Source: Burkholderia pseudomultivorans (GTDB lineage Bacteria; Pseudomonadota; Gammaproteobacteria; Burkholderiales; Burkholderiaceae). From it: a stretch of 64,000 nucleotides of DNA. Shown here piece by piece: positions 1 to 9,410 of this stretch; the first letter of the stretch is position 1, and every line of letters starts with the position of its first letter. The notes under the pieces were generated by a model. That model saw nothing but the letters and a program-made list of their open reading frames with translations. It was not told the DNA's origin and did not search any database. The stretch is from positions 4,340,001-4,404,000 of the forward strand of contig NZ_CP013378.1 of assembly GCF_001718415.1 (NCBI RefSeq). The letters are read 5' to 3'. Made by a program: the position numbers and the translations under genes.

Positions 1-1366
1 CGACGAAGTAGCCGGGCCCGTACACGCCGTATGCGATGTACGGGTTGAAGACGATCCGGTCGCCTTCGGTCGAATCGGCCGTCGTGATGCGGAACCGCGA
101 ATAGTCGGCTTCCGCGCCGAAGTCGAAGCCGCCGACGTTGTACTTCGTGTACTTCACGTTCAACTGCGGCTCGCGGCTGTACGGCGCGATCGACGGCGGC
201 AGCGTCTGCCAGTGCTGGTAGCGCGCGAGCACCGACCACGGGCCGTTGTTGTACGTGAGCCCCGCTTCCTGCTGGTACAGCGTCTGCGTCCCGTTGATGA
301 ACTGGTTCATCGACCCAAGGTCTTCGGGATAGGTGTTGTCCGAGACCTTGTTGTAATAGACGTAGCCGCCGAACCCGCCGCCGAAGTTCTGCTGGTGCTG
401 CCAGTAGATCGCGTAGCGGTTGCGGTGCGCAAGCCGGTCGTCCGGCAGGTAGTTCGCCGTAAACGTGCCCGAATAGCTGGGCGACAGGTAGCGGAACGTC
501 GCCTCGGTCTGCACGCCGCGCCGCGAGATGATGCGCGGCGTGATCGTCAGGTCGCGGTTCGGCGCGATGTTGAAGTAGTACGGCAGCGACAGCTCGAACC
601 CGTTGTTCGAGTTCATCGAGAACGTCGGCGGCAGCAGGCCGCTGCGGCGCTCGCCCGACAGCGGGAAGGTCATCCACGGGCTCGCGAAGATCGGCACGCC
701 CTGGAAGAACAGCACGCCGTTGCGCGCGGTGCCCTCGTCGGCGCCCGTGTCGAAGTCGAAGCGGCTGCCCTTGATGTACCACGCGGGATGGGTCGCGCAC
801 TGGCACGCCGTGTAGGTGCCGTTGACGAACACCGAGCGCTCGCTGTCGAGCAGGTCGACGCGTTCCGCGCTGCCCGAGCCGCCCGTCACGTTGAAGTGAT
901 ACTTCGGCGCGGTCATGAAGCCCTGGTTCGCCTCGATCTTCAGATGCGCCTCGGGGCCTGCGAACGACGTGCCGCCATTGATCACGCGGACCTGGCCGTA
1001 CGCGTCGGCCATGTCGGTATCCTGATCGTAGTGGAGCGCGTCGGCCTTCACGACCGCGTCGCCGCGCCGCAGCTCGGCGGAGCCCTTCGCGGCCATGTCC
1101 TGCTCGGCGGTGCCGCTCGTATGGTCGGCGATCACGAAGGCGGCCGGCTTCGCACCGTCCTTCAGCGGATGATCCTCGAGCTGCGGTGCGAGACGCAGAT
1201 CCCACGGCGAGTCGAGCGGCTGCGGCTGCGCGGCCGCGCCCGTCAGCTGCGCGTGCGACACGGCCGGCACGAGGCCGGGCACGGCCAGCAGTGCGAGCGC
1301 GAGCCGCCGTTTGCGCGGCGCCCCGTCAGCGGGGAAGACATTCGGGAATAGCGGTTTGGGCGGCAT
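1..1366 (-). CDS. lptD: LPS-assembly outer-membrane protein LptD (3' part beyond window edge)
   Basis: Outer-membrane beta-barrel that, with LptE, inserts lipopolysaccharide into the outer leaflet. The gene reads leftward from the ATG at 1366 and runs off the left edge, so about 455 N-terminal residues are visible of a family that is usually near 780. The translation begins [15 protein letters not shown], with a signal peptide ending near VSHAQ. An OstA/LptA-like domain follows ([38 protein letters not shown]), then a Cys pair in [20 protein letters not shown] and barrel strands such as [18 protein letters not shown]. The order fits LptD well. It diverges from amgK, and lptD-amgK-murU adjacency is also known from Pseudomonas. 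Identification is by recognised motifs and context; the C-terminal barrel is not in view. Confidence 0.93.
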   Translation of the reverse strand, partial: MPPKPLFPNVFPADGAPRKRRLALALLAVPGLVPAVSHAQLTGAAAQPQPLDSPWDLRLAPQLEDHPLKDGAKPAAFVIADHTSGTAEQDMAAKGSAELRRGDAVVKADALHYDQDTDMADAYGQVRVINGGTSFAGPEAHLKIEANQGFMTAPKYHFNVTGGSGSAERVDLLDSERSVFVNGTYTACQCATHPAWYIKGSRFDFDTGADEGTARNGVLFFQGVPIFASPWMTFPLSGERRSGLLPPTFSMNSNNGFELSLPYYFNIAPNRDLTITPRIISRRGVQTEATFRYLSPSYSGTFTANYLPDDRLAHRNRYAIYWQHQQNFGGGFGGYVYYNKVSDNTYPEDLGSMNQFINGTQTLYQQEAGLTYNNGPWSVLARYQHWQTLPPSIAPYSREPQLNVKYTKYNVGGFDFGAEADYSRFRITTADSTEGDRIVFNPYIAYGVYGPGYFV

Positions 1367-1540
1367 CTATCGTTTGGCGAATCGCCCCTTGTCAACCGCG
1401 CCTTCGCGCACGGCCGTCCCGCGCCGTCGAACCGCGACTGCGGCTGAGCGCAAACCGGGGAGGCGATCGGGCGAACGGCGCGACAGGCGGCGGCCTGCAC
1501 GGCGGAAGCTGACGCGGGGCGCGTCAAAAAAGTCGTGGGG

Positions 1541-1546
1541 TATTAT
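1541..1546 (+). promoter_or_regulatory. Candidate -10 element for amgK-murU
   Basis: TATTAT at 1541-1546 in the 212-bp divergent gap between lptD and amgK lies 32 bp upstream of the amgK start. It matches five of six sigma-70 -10 positions, but no convincing -35 is seen at 16-18 bp. A weak candidate. Confidence 0.3.
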
Positions 1547-1578
1547 ATGGCAAGACGTTCCCCCCTCCGCCGAGTTTC

Positions 1579-2628
1579 ATGACGCCCCCATCCACCGCCG
1601 CTCACCCCGACGCCCGCGTCGACGCGCTCGCCGCCTGGCTGCGCCCGCTCGCCGGCCGCTACGCCCTCGACCTGTCGACCCTCGCGCCCGCGTCGTCGGA
1701 CGCCAGTTTCCGCCGCTATTTCCGTGTCGCGTCGGCCGCGAGCCCCGGCGGCTCGCTGATCGCCGTCGATGCGCCGCCGCCCGAGAAATGCCGCGAATTC
1801 GTGCAGGTCGCGCAGCTGCTCGCCGCCGCCGGCGACCATGTGCCGGAGGTGCTGGCCCACGATTTCGACGCCGGCTTCATGCTCGTGACCGATCTCGGCC
1901 GCACCTCGTACATCTCGGTGCTCGATCCGGCCCAGCCGCTCGCCGCGCGGCCGCTGATGCGCGACGCGTTCGACGCGCTGATCCGCTTCCAGCTGACGTC
2001 GAAGCCCGACGTGCTGCCGCCGTTCGACGAGGCGTTCCTGCGCCGCGAGATGGAGCTGATGCCCGAATGGTTCGTCGGCCGCCATCTCGGCAAGCCCGTC
2101 ACCGACGCGATGCGCGGCACGCTCGACCGCACCTTCGCGCTGCTGGTCGCGAGCGCGCACGCGCAGCCGCAGGGCTTCATGCTGCGCGACTTCATGCCGC
2201 GCAACCTGATGGTCTGCGAGCCGAACCCGGGCATCCTCGACTTCCAGGACGCCGTCTACGGGCCGCTGACGTACGACGTCGTGTCGCTGCTGCGCGACGC
2301 GTTCATCAGCTGGGACGAGGAATTCGAGCTCGACTGCTTCGCGTACTACTGGGAAAAGGCGAAGAAGGCCGGCCTGCCGGTCGATCCCGACTTCGGCGAA
2401 TTCTACCGGCAGCTCGAATGGATGGGCCTGCAGCGCCACATCAAGGTGCTCGGCCTGTTCGCGCGGATCAACTACCGCGACGGCAAGCCGCACTACCTGG
2501 ACGACCTGCCGCGCTTCATCGGCTACGCGCGCAAGGTCGCGCTGCGCTACCGGCCGCTCGTGCCGTTCGCGAAGCTGCTCGACGAGCTCGAGGGCAACGC
2601 GGCGGCCGAAGTGGGCTATACGTTCTGA
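1579..2628 (+). CDS. amgK: N-acetylmuramate/N-acetylglucosamine 1-kinase AmgK
   Basis: A 349-residue aminoglycoside-phosphotransferase-fold kinase. By family it phosphorylates MurNAc (and GlcNAc) at the anomeric carbon, the first step of the cytosolic route that recycles muropeptide sugars straight to UDP-MurNAc and bypasses the fosfomycin-sensitive MurA step. The catalytic loop LRDFMPRNLMV (Asp204, Asn209) and the metal-binding Asp of DFQDA (Asp221) are intact, and the N-terminal half carries the ATP-lobe segment ASFRRYFRV. The start is the first ATG, with no better alternative nearby. murU follows 21 bp downstream in the same direction, which makes the assignment strong. Without that neighbour it would be only a generic phosphotransferase. 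Confidence 0.9.
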   Translation: MTPPSTAAHPDARVDALAAWLRPLAGRYALDLSTLAPASSDASFRRYFRVASAASPGGSLIAVDAPPPEKCREFVQVAQLLAAAGDHVPEVLAHDFDAGFMLVTDLGRTSYISVLDPAQPLAARPLMRDAFDALIRFQLTSKPDVLPPFDEAFLRREMELMPEWFVGRHLGKPVTDAMRGTLDRTFALLVASAHAQPQGFMLRDFMPRNLMVCEPNPGILDFQDAVYGPLTYDVVSLLRDAFISWDEEFELDCFAYYWEKAKKAGLPVDPDFGEFYRQLEWMGLQRHIKVLGLFARINYRDGKPHYLDDLPRFIGYARKVALRYRPLVPFAKLLDELEGNAAAEVGYTF

Positions 2629-2649
2629 TCGCGTGACCGCCAGCCGAAG

Positions 2650-3366
2650 ATGACTCCTATCCTGACCACGGCGATGATCTTCGCCGCCGGGCGCGGTGAA
2701 CGCATGCGCCCGCTGACCGACACCTGCCCGAAGCCGCTGCTCGAAGCGGGCGGCAAGCCGCTGATCGTCTGGCAGATCGAAGGCCTTGCGCGCGCCGGCA
2801 TCGACACCATCGTCATCAACCACGCATGGCTCGGCGCGCAGATCGAAGCCGCGCTCGGCGACGGCTCGCGCTGGGGCGTGCGGCTGCTGTATTCGGCCGA
2901 AGGCGAAGCGCTCGAGACCGCCGGCGGCATCGCGCAGGCGCTGCCGCTGCTCGAGCGCGACGGCCGGCCGACCGTGTTCGTCGCCGTCAGCGGCGACGTG
3001 TTCTGCGCGTTCGACTACCGCACGCTCGCGCCGCGCGCCGAACGGATGGCCGCGCTCGATGCGCCGGCGATGCACCTCGTGATGGTGCCGAACCCGCCGT
3101 TCCACCCGGCCGGCGACTTCGCGCTGGCGGACGGCCGCCTGTCGCTCGACGGCGCCGCGCGCGTGACGTTCGGCAATATCGGGCTGTACGACACGCGGAT
3201 GTTCCGCGATCTCGCGCCCGGCACGCGGCGCGCGCTGACGCCGTACTATCGCGCGGCGATCGGAGCCGGCCGCGCGAGCGGCGAGCTGTACGAAGGCATC
3301 TGGGAGAACGTCGGCACGCCCGCGCAGCTGGGCGAGCTGGACGCGCGGCTGCGCGCCGCGAAGTAA
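2650..3366 (+). CDS. murU: N-acetylmuramate alpha-1-phosphate uridylyltransferase MurU
   Basis: A 238-residue sugar-1-phosphate nucleotidyltransferase that converts MurNAc-1-phosphate and UTP to UDP-MurNAc, the second step after AmgK. The N-terminus carries the nucleotidyltransferase signature AAGRGERMRPLT (residues 12-23) and the PKPLLEAGGKPLI segment. A metal-binding Asp lies in VSGDVF (in the region of residues 114-119), and the late motif WENVGTPAQL closes the domain. The protein may start at Met1 or at Met9 (MIFAAGRG), which also resembles family N-termini; Met1 is kept. It is in an apparent two-gene operon with amgK. A GC-rich hairpin without a U-tract sits after the stop. Confidence 0.92.
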   Translation: MTPILTTAMIFAAGRGERMRPLTDTCPKPLLEAGGKPLIVWQIEGLARAGIDTIVINHAWLGAQIEAALGDGSRWGVRLLYSAEGEALETAGGIAQALPLLERDGRPTVFVAVSGDVFCAFDYRTLAPRAERMAALDAPAMHLVMVPNPPFHPAGDFALADGRLSLDGAARVTFGNIGLYDTRMFRDLAPGTRRALTPYYRAAIGAGRASGELYEGIWENVGTPAQLGELDARLRAAK

Positions 3367-3386
3367 CGGGCCGGCCGCCCGTTCGC

Positions 3387-3408
3387 GCAGCGCGCCTTGG
3401 CGCGCTGC
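3387..3408. repeat. GC-rich inverted repeat between convergent murU and ABC exporter genes
   Basis: Ten-base arms GCAGCGCGCC and GGCGCGCTGC around a two-base loop, in the 50-bp gap between two convergent stop codons. No T-run follows on either strand, so it is at best a weak or factor-assisted terminator. Confidence 0.4.
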
Positions 3409-3416
3409 CCCGCCGC

Positions 3417-5288
3417 TCACGCGGCTTCGGCCTCTTCCCCGCCCGCCGCCGCGCGCTGCTGCTGCAGCGCCCACATCTGCGCGTACAAGCCGTCCGCGCG
3501 CACGAGTTCGTCATGCGTGCCGCGCTCGACGATCCTCCCGTGGTCCATCACGAGGATCTGCTGCGCATGCACGACCGTCGACAGCCGGTGCGCGATCACG
3601 AGCGTGGTCCGGTGCCGCGCGATCTGGTCGAGTTCGTGCTGGATCGCGCGCTCCGAGCGCGAATCGAGCGCCGACGTCGCCTCGTCGAACAGCAGGATCG
3701 GCGGATCCTTCAGCAGCGTGCGCGCGATCGCGACGCGCTGCTTCTCGCCGCCCGACAGCTTGAGCCCGCGCTCGCCGACCGGCGTGTCATAGCCCTTCGG
3801 CAGGCTTTCGATGAAGTCGTGGATATGCGCGGCGCGCGCGGCCGCGATCACCTCGTCGCGGGTCGCGGTCGGCCGGCCGTATGCGATGTTGTAGTAGATC
3901 GAGTCGTTGAACAGCACGGTGTCCTGCGGCACGATCCCGATCGACGCGCGCAGCGAGTCCTGCGTGACGTCGCGGATGTCCTGCCCGTCGATGCGGATCG
4001 CGCCGCCCGCCTGCCGGTCGAGATCGTAGAAGCGAAACAGCAGCCGCGACAGCGTCGACTTGCCCGAGCCGCTGTGGCCGACCACCGCCGTCGTCGTGCC
4101 CGCGTCGATCGTGAACGTCACGTCGTGCAGGATCGGCCGCGACGGCTCGTACGCGAAGTTCACGTGCTCGAAGCGCACCTGCGCGCCGGCCACCGCGAGC
4201 GGCGGCGCGTCGGGCCGGTCCGCGACTTCCCGCGCGGCCGACAGCAGCCCGAACATCCGGTCCATGTCGGTGAGGCTCTGCTTCAGCTCGCGATAGACGA
4301 CGCCGAGAAAGTTCAGCGGAATGTACAGCTGCAGCATGAAGGTATTGATCAGCACCAGGTCGCCGAGCGTCAGCTTGCCGGCGAGCACGCCCTGCGTCGC
4401 GCGCCACAGGATGAACACGAGCCCGGTGCCGATGATCGCCTGCTGGCCGAAGTTCAGCACCGACAGCGAATTCTGCGAGCGGATCGCGGCCTTGCGGTAG
4501 CGGCGCAGGTTCTCGTCGTAGCGCTGCGCTTCCCATTCCTCGTTGCCGAAATACTTGACCGTCTCGTAGTTGATCAGCGAATCGATCGCGCGCGAATTGG
4601 CGCGCGAGTCGAGTTCGTTCATCGTGCGGCGAAAGTGCGTGCGCCAGTTCGTGACCTTCACGGTGAACACGATGTACGTGATCAGCGCGGCGAAGGTCAC
4701 GTACGCGTAATAGGCCTCGTACTTGACGACGAAGAAGCCGAGCACGAGCCCGACCTCGACGAGCGTCGGCAGGATGCTGTACAGCGAATACGAGATCAGC
4801 TGCTGGATGCCGCGCGTGCCGCGCTCGATGTCGCGCGACATGCCGCCGGTCTGGCGTTCGAGGTGAAAGCGCAGCGACAGCCCGTGCAGATGCCGGAACA
4901 CCTGCAGCGCGAGCTGGCGCACCGCGCTCTCGGTGACCTTCGAGAACAGGATCTCGCGCAGCTCGGTAAACAGCGACGTCGACAACCGCACCAGCGCATA
5001 CGCGATCACCAGCAGCCCGACGCCGCCCGCGAGCACGACGCCGGCCGACTGCTCCGCGCGACCGAGCGCGGTGAGCTGCTGCACGGCCGACAGATGGTCG
5101 ACGATGCGCTTCATCACGACCGGCACGCCGAGGTTCGCGACCTTCGCGCCGATCAGGCAGCCGAGCGCGAGCGCGACGCGCCATTTGTAGGTCGCGAGAT
5201 ACGGCAGCAGCGAACGGATCGTCTGCCAGTCGTTGCGAGGCCCGGTCGAAGCCGGCGCGGGCTCGCCGGAAGCGGGAAATCGGCGCAT
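3417..5288 (-). CDS. Atm1/HMT-type ABC exporter, fused permease and ATPase
   Basis: A half-transporter of 623 residues with an N-terminal six-helix membrane domain and a C-terminal ATPase. The ATPase shows Walker A GHSGSGKST (around residue 402), signature LSGGEKQR (around 508) and Walker B ILLFDEATSALD (around 530). The membrane part contains GGMSRDIERGTRGIQQ and the NYETVKYFGNEEWE segment, both typical of mitochondrial Atm1 / bacterial heavy-metal exporters that carry glutathione-linked sulfur or metal compounds. An upstream TTG at 5354 would add 22 residues without homology-like character and has no SD; the ATG giving MRRFPASGE is preferred. It is monocistronic, convergent with murU and divergent from the thioesterase. 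Substrate is not readable from sequence. Confidence 0.85.
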   Translation of the reverse strand: MRRFPASGEPAPASTGPRNDWQTIRSLLPYLATYKWRVALALGCLIGAKVANLGVPVVMKRIVDHLSAVQQLTALGRAEQSAGVVLAGGVGLLVIAYALVRLSTSLFTELREILFSKVTESAVRQLALQVFRHLHGLSLRFHLERQTGGMSRDIERGTRGIQQLISYSLYSILPTLVEVGLVLGFFVVKYEAYYAYVTFAALITYIVFTVKVTNWRTHFRRTMNELDSRANSRAIDSLINYETVKYFGNEEWEAQRYDENLRRYRKAAIRSQNSLSVLNFGQQAIIGTGLVFILWRATQGVLAGKLTLGDLVLINTFMLQLYIPLNFLGVVYRELKQSLTDMDRMFGLLSAAREVADRPDAPPLAVAGAQVRFEHVNFAYEPSRPILHDVTFTIDAGTTTAVVGHSGSGKSTLSRLLFRFYDLDRQAGGAIRIDGQDIRDVTQDSLRASIGIVPQDTVLFNDSIYYNIAYGRPTATRDEVIAAARAAHIHDFIESLPKGYDTPVGERGLKLSGGEKQRVAIARTLLKDPPILLFDEATSALDSRSERAIQHELDQIARHRTTLVIAHRLSTVVHAQQILVMDHGRIVERGTHDELVRADGLYAQMWALQQQRAAAGGEEAEAA

Positions 5289-5458
5289 GGGGGAAGGATG
5301 GCGGCAGTGCGGGCCGGGTGCATCGGCGGCCGGCTTGCCTGCTTTCTCGTACAATTTGCGAACGTTGTATTGTCGCAGAAGCCGTCTGGCGCCGCTGCCG
5401 GCGCCCTCGCCGGCCGGCGCCCAGCCGGCGCATTGATTACAGGATGAAAGCCTCCAAC

Positions 5459-5854
5459 ATGACCGATTCGACCCTCGAACTTCCGCAAAAGCAGCCCGCG
5501 CTGCGCGTCGTCCCGCAACCGCACGACGCGAACGTCCACGGCGACGTGTTCGGCGGCTGGATCATGTCGCAGGTCGACATCGCCGGCTCGATTCCGGCGA
5601 GCCAGCGCGCGAACGGCCGCGTCGCGACGGTCGCGGTCAATTCGTTCGTGTTCAAGCAGCCGGTGTTCGTCGGCGACCTGCTGAGCTTCTTCGCCACCAT
5701 CACGCGCACCGGCAACACGTCGATCACGGTCGACGTCGAGGTGTACGCGCAGCGCATGCGCCTGATGGGCGAAGTCGTGAAAGTCACCGAGGCGACGCTC
5801 ACCTACGTCGCGACCGGCCCCGACCGCAAGCCGCGTCCGCTGCCGCCGCTCTGA
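5459..5854 (+). CDS. Acyl-CoA thioesterase, YciA-like hotdog protein
   Basis: A single hotdog-fold domain of 131 residues that should hydrolyse acyl-CoA to free acid and CoA in the cytosol. The sequence HDANVHGDVFGGWIMSQVD contains the catalytic Asp and the start of the hotdog helix, followed by NSFVFKQPVFVGDLLSF and the strand EVYAQRMRLMGEVVKVTEA, as in YciA/BFIT acyl-CoA thioesterases. The start is set at the ATG giving MTDSTLE; a second ATG five codons upstream (MKASN) is possible, and the open frame further upstream has no family character. Length is normal for the family. It shares a divergent upstream region with the ABC exporter but no functional tie is evident. Confidence 0.85.
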   Translation: MTDSTLELPQKQPALRVVPQPHDANVHGDVFGGWIMSQVDIAGSIPASQRANGRVATVAVNSFVFKQPVFVGDLLSFFATITRTGNTSITVDVEVYAQRMRLMGEVVKVTEATLTYVATGPDRKPRPLPPL

Positions 5855-5873
5855 CGGCGCCGGCGCGCCGTGC

Positions 5874-6356
5874 TCAGTGCGGCGCGGCGAGCCCGAACTC
5901 GCGCATCGCGGGCAGGAAATCGTGATTGAGTTTCGGCTTGCGCGACAGCTTCATCAGCACGTAGCGCTGGAACGGCGCGAGCTGCTGCCATTGCCCGAGC
6001 GCGGGCGCCGGCAGCCCGGCCAGCGCGCTCTGCTGCACCAGCGCGTCCGGCACCGTTTCGGTGGTGCGCCAGGCCGGCTGCTCGTCCGGCTGGAACCACG
6101 ACGGTTCGAGATCCGCGTGCGTGCGCAGCATCTCGAACAGCGCATGGTCGAAGTTCGGCTCGATCGCGGCGTCCTCGTCGGCCGGAAAGCGCGCGAGCAG
6201 CCTGCGATCCTCGAGCGGCAGCATCTGCCACTGTTCGAGCGAGATCCGCAGACCGAAGCGGTCGAGATTGAAACGCACGATCATCGGGATGTATTTGAGG
6301 TTTTCCGACGATTCGTGTTCGAAATTGAATAGCAACGGTGCGTCGCTGAGTCCCAT
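5874..6356 (-). CDS. Nitrate-reductase-associated protein (NarM-type)
   Basis: A 160-residue soluble protein (MGLSDAPLLFNFEHESSENL...) that matches, from memory, the nitrate reductase associated protein family linked to assembly or activity of molybdenum nitrate reductases. No cofactor motif or membrane segment is visible. The ATG at 6356 is preceded by AGGT eight bases upstream, which decides the start over an upstream in-frame ATG in low-complexity sequence. It is divergent from fdhD, another molybdoenzyme accessory gene, across 122 bp, which supports the link. No nitrate reductase structural gene lies in this window, so any target enzyme is encoded elsewhere. Function is inferred from family name only. 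Confidence 0.7.
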   Translation of the reverse strand: MGLSDAPLLFNFEHESSENLKYIPMIVRFNLDRFGLRISLEQWQMLPLEDRRLLARFPADEDAAIEPNFDHALFEMLRTHADLEPSWFQPDEQPAWRTTETVPDALVQQSALAGLPAPALGQWQQLAPFQRYVLMKLSRKPKLNHDFLPAMREFGLAAPH

Positions 6357-6478
6357 GATCGTTACCTGACGTGGCGGATGCCGGCGCGGCCGGCCTGCCT
6401 GAGGTATTTTAGAACCTCTGCGCGCGTCCGGCGGCGTCATCGCCGCGACGGCCGTGCCGCAAATCAACGGGAGTGCTC

Positions 6479-7303
6479 GTGAATCCGATTGAAACCGCCG
6501 AACCGCGCGGCGCGATCGAACTGTCCGTGCAGCGCACGCGCGGCGGCGCGGTCGTCACCGCGCACGACTACGTCGGCCAGGAATGGCCGGTCGCGCTCGT
6601 CTTCAACGGCATTTCGCATGCGGTGATGATGTGCACGCCGTGCGACCTCGAGGCGTTCGCGGTCGGTTTCGCGATCTCGGAAGGGATCGTCGAGCGCGGC
6701 AGCGACATCAAGGACATCGAGGTGTTCCTGCATGCCGACGCACCGCTGCCGTATGCGGAAGTGCATCTGGAGGTCGTCCAGCAGGCGTTTGCCGCGCTGA
6801 AGGACCGGCGCCGCGCGCTCGCCGGCCGTACCGGCTGCGGCGTGTGCGGGATCGAAAGCATCGACCTGCTCGACCTCGCGCCCGAGCGCGTGCCCGATAC
6901 CGGCTTTCTCGCGCGCCTCGCGCCCGACGCGCTGTCGCGCGCGGCGCACGCGCTGCCCGCGCACCAGACGCTCACGCAACTGACCGGCGGCCTGCACGCG
7001 GCCGCATGGTGCGACGCAACAGGCGCGATCCGCACCGCGTTCGAGGATGTCGGCCGCCACAATGCGCTGGACAAGCTGATCGGCTCGCTCGTGCTGTCGC
7101 GCGCCGACACCACCGACGGCTTCGTGTTCCTGTCGAGCCGCGCGAGCTACGAGCTGGTGCGCAAGGCCGCGCGCGTCGGCATCCCGATGGTCGCGACCAT
7201 TTCCGCGCCGTCGTCGCTCGCGATCGACATCGCGAAAGCGGCCGGCCTGCGCCTCGTCAGCTTCTGCCGCGAAACCGGCCACGTCGACTACGGCACCGCG
7301 TGA
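6479..7303 (+). CDS. fdhD: Formate dehydrogenase accessory sulfurtransferase FdhD
   Basis: FdhD passes sulfur from a cysteine desulfurase to the molybdenum cofactor of formate dehydrogenase. This copy has 274 residues. The essential cysteine motif is present in GRTGCGVCGIESID, and family motifs CTPCDLEAFAVGFAISEGI and FEDVGRHNALDKLIG are intact, as is the late SSRASYELVRKAA. The start is taken as GTG at 6479. The SD GGGAG (6469-6473) ends five bases upstream of it and overlaps the alternative GTG at 6473. It stands alone, divergent from the nitrate-reductase-associated gene; no formate dehydrogenase gene is in view. Confidence 0.93.
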   Translation: MNPIETAEPRGAIELSVQRTRGGAVVTAHDYVGQEWPVALVFNGISHAVMMCTPCDLEAFAVGFAISEGIVERGSDIKDIEVFLHADAPLPYAEVHLEVVQQAFAALKDRRRALAGRTGCGVCGIESIDLLDLAPERVPDTGFLARLAPDALSRAAHALPAHQTLTQLTGGLHAAAWCDATGAIRTAFEDVGRHNALDKLIGSLVLSRADTTDGFVFLSSRASYELVRKAARVGIPMVATISAPSSLAIDIAKAAGLRLVSFCRETGHVDYGTA

Positions 7304-7325
7304 GCGCGCGGCGCCGCGCCGTCCG

Positions 7326-8093
7326 TCAGTCGAACTGACGGAAATCCGGCTTGCGCTTCTCGAAGAACGCCGTCATCGCCTCGCGCGCTTCGGGCGCGCG
7401 CAGCATCGCGGCGAAATGGCCGGCCTCCTCGGTCATCCGCGCGGCAACGGTCACGCCGCCCGTATCCTTCAGCAGCGCCTTCGTCACGCGCAGCGACGAC
7501 GCCGGCAGCGCCGCGAGCTTCGCGGCCTGCTTCGCGGCGAACGCGTCCAGTTCGGCCGCCGGCAGCACGCGGTTGACGATGCCGATCCGGTGCGCCTCCA
7601 GCGCATCGAACGCCTCGCCGAGCAGCAGCTTCTCGGCCGCGACCTGATGGCCGGCGAGGCGCGGCAGCAGCACGCTCGACGCGGCTTCCGGGCACAGCCC
7701 GAGCTGCGCGAACGGCAGCGAGAACGTCGCGGTGTCGGCCGCGTAGACGAGGTCGCAGTGCAGCAGCATCGTCACGCCGACGCCGATCGCGATGCCCGGC
7801 ACCGCCGCGACGACCGGCTTGCTCGCACCGCTGATGCGCGCGAGAAACTGGAAGACCGACGCGTTCTCGTCCTTCGGCGGCGACTTCAGGAAGTCCTCGA
7901 GATCGTTCCCCGCGCTGAAGTTGCCGTCGCTGCCGCGCAGCAGGATCGCGCGGACCGCCTTGTCCTCCTGCGCGTCGGCCAGCGCATCGGCCATCGTCTG
8001 ATACATCGCCGCCGTCAGCGCGTTCTTCTTCGCCGGGCGCGCGATCGTGATCGTCATCACGCCATCGGCGCGTTCCACCAGGATATCCGTCAC
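7326..8093 (-). CDS. Enoyl-CoA hydratase/isomerase family protein
   Basis: A crotonase-fold enzyme of 255 residues. By family it hydrates trans-2-enoyl-CoA, although some paralogues act as isomerases or hydrolases. The oxyanion-hole segments are SAGNDLEDF and GIAIGVGVTMLLHCDLVYA, with FAQLGLCPEAASSVLLPRLAG at the usual catalytic-Glu region; here the residue after LGL is Cys and the Glu lies two positions on. The C-terminus FFEKRKPDF is typical. The GTG at 8093 has AGGAGAC just upstream and is chosen over an upstream frame that crosses a terminator. It is the last gene of the beta-oxidation block, but a terminator (8127-8162) separates it from the thiolase, so it may be expressed at a lower or independent level. 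Confidence 0.85.
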   Translation of the reverse strand: MTDILVERADGVMTITIARPAKKNALTAAMYQTMADALADAQEDKAVRAILLRGSDGNFSAGNDLEDFLKSPPKDENASVFQFLARISGASKPVVAAVPGIAIGVGVTMLLHCDLVYAADTATFSLPFAQLGLCPEAASSVLLPRLAGHQVAAEKLLLGEAFDALEAHRIGIVNRVLPAAELDAFAAKQAAKLAALPASSLRVTKALLKDTGGVTVAARMTEEAGHFAAMLRAPEAREAMTAFFEKRKPDFRQFD

Positions 8094-8126
8094 TACCGTC
8101 TCCTTTGACTGTCCTCTGTCGGAATG

Positions 8127-8162
8127 AAAAAGCGGTGCGCAAGCTCGTGGCTCGCGCACCGC
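8127..8162 (-). terminator. Intrinsic terminator between thiolase and enoyl-CoA hydratase genes
   Basis: On the minus strand, nine-base arms GCGGTGCGC and GCGCACCGC close a 13-base loop and are followed by TTTTTC. It sits between two genes of the same direction, 22 bp after the thiolase stop, and would end or attenuate the fad transcript. Confidence 0.75.
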
Positions 8163-8184
8163 CGTCGCTACCGTGCCGTCCTGC

Positions 8185-9384
<1,200 letters not shown>

Positions 9385-9410
9385 TTGAAACTCCTTGCCT
9401 TATCGCTCGC

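Noticed and set aside
2826..5447. 873-residue plus-strand open frame
   Set aside because: Runs through murU in another frame and antisense to the ABC exporter; no motifs.
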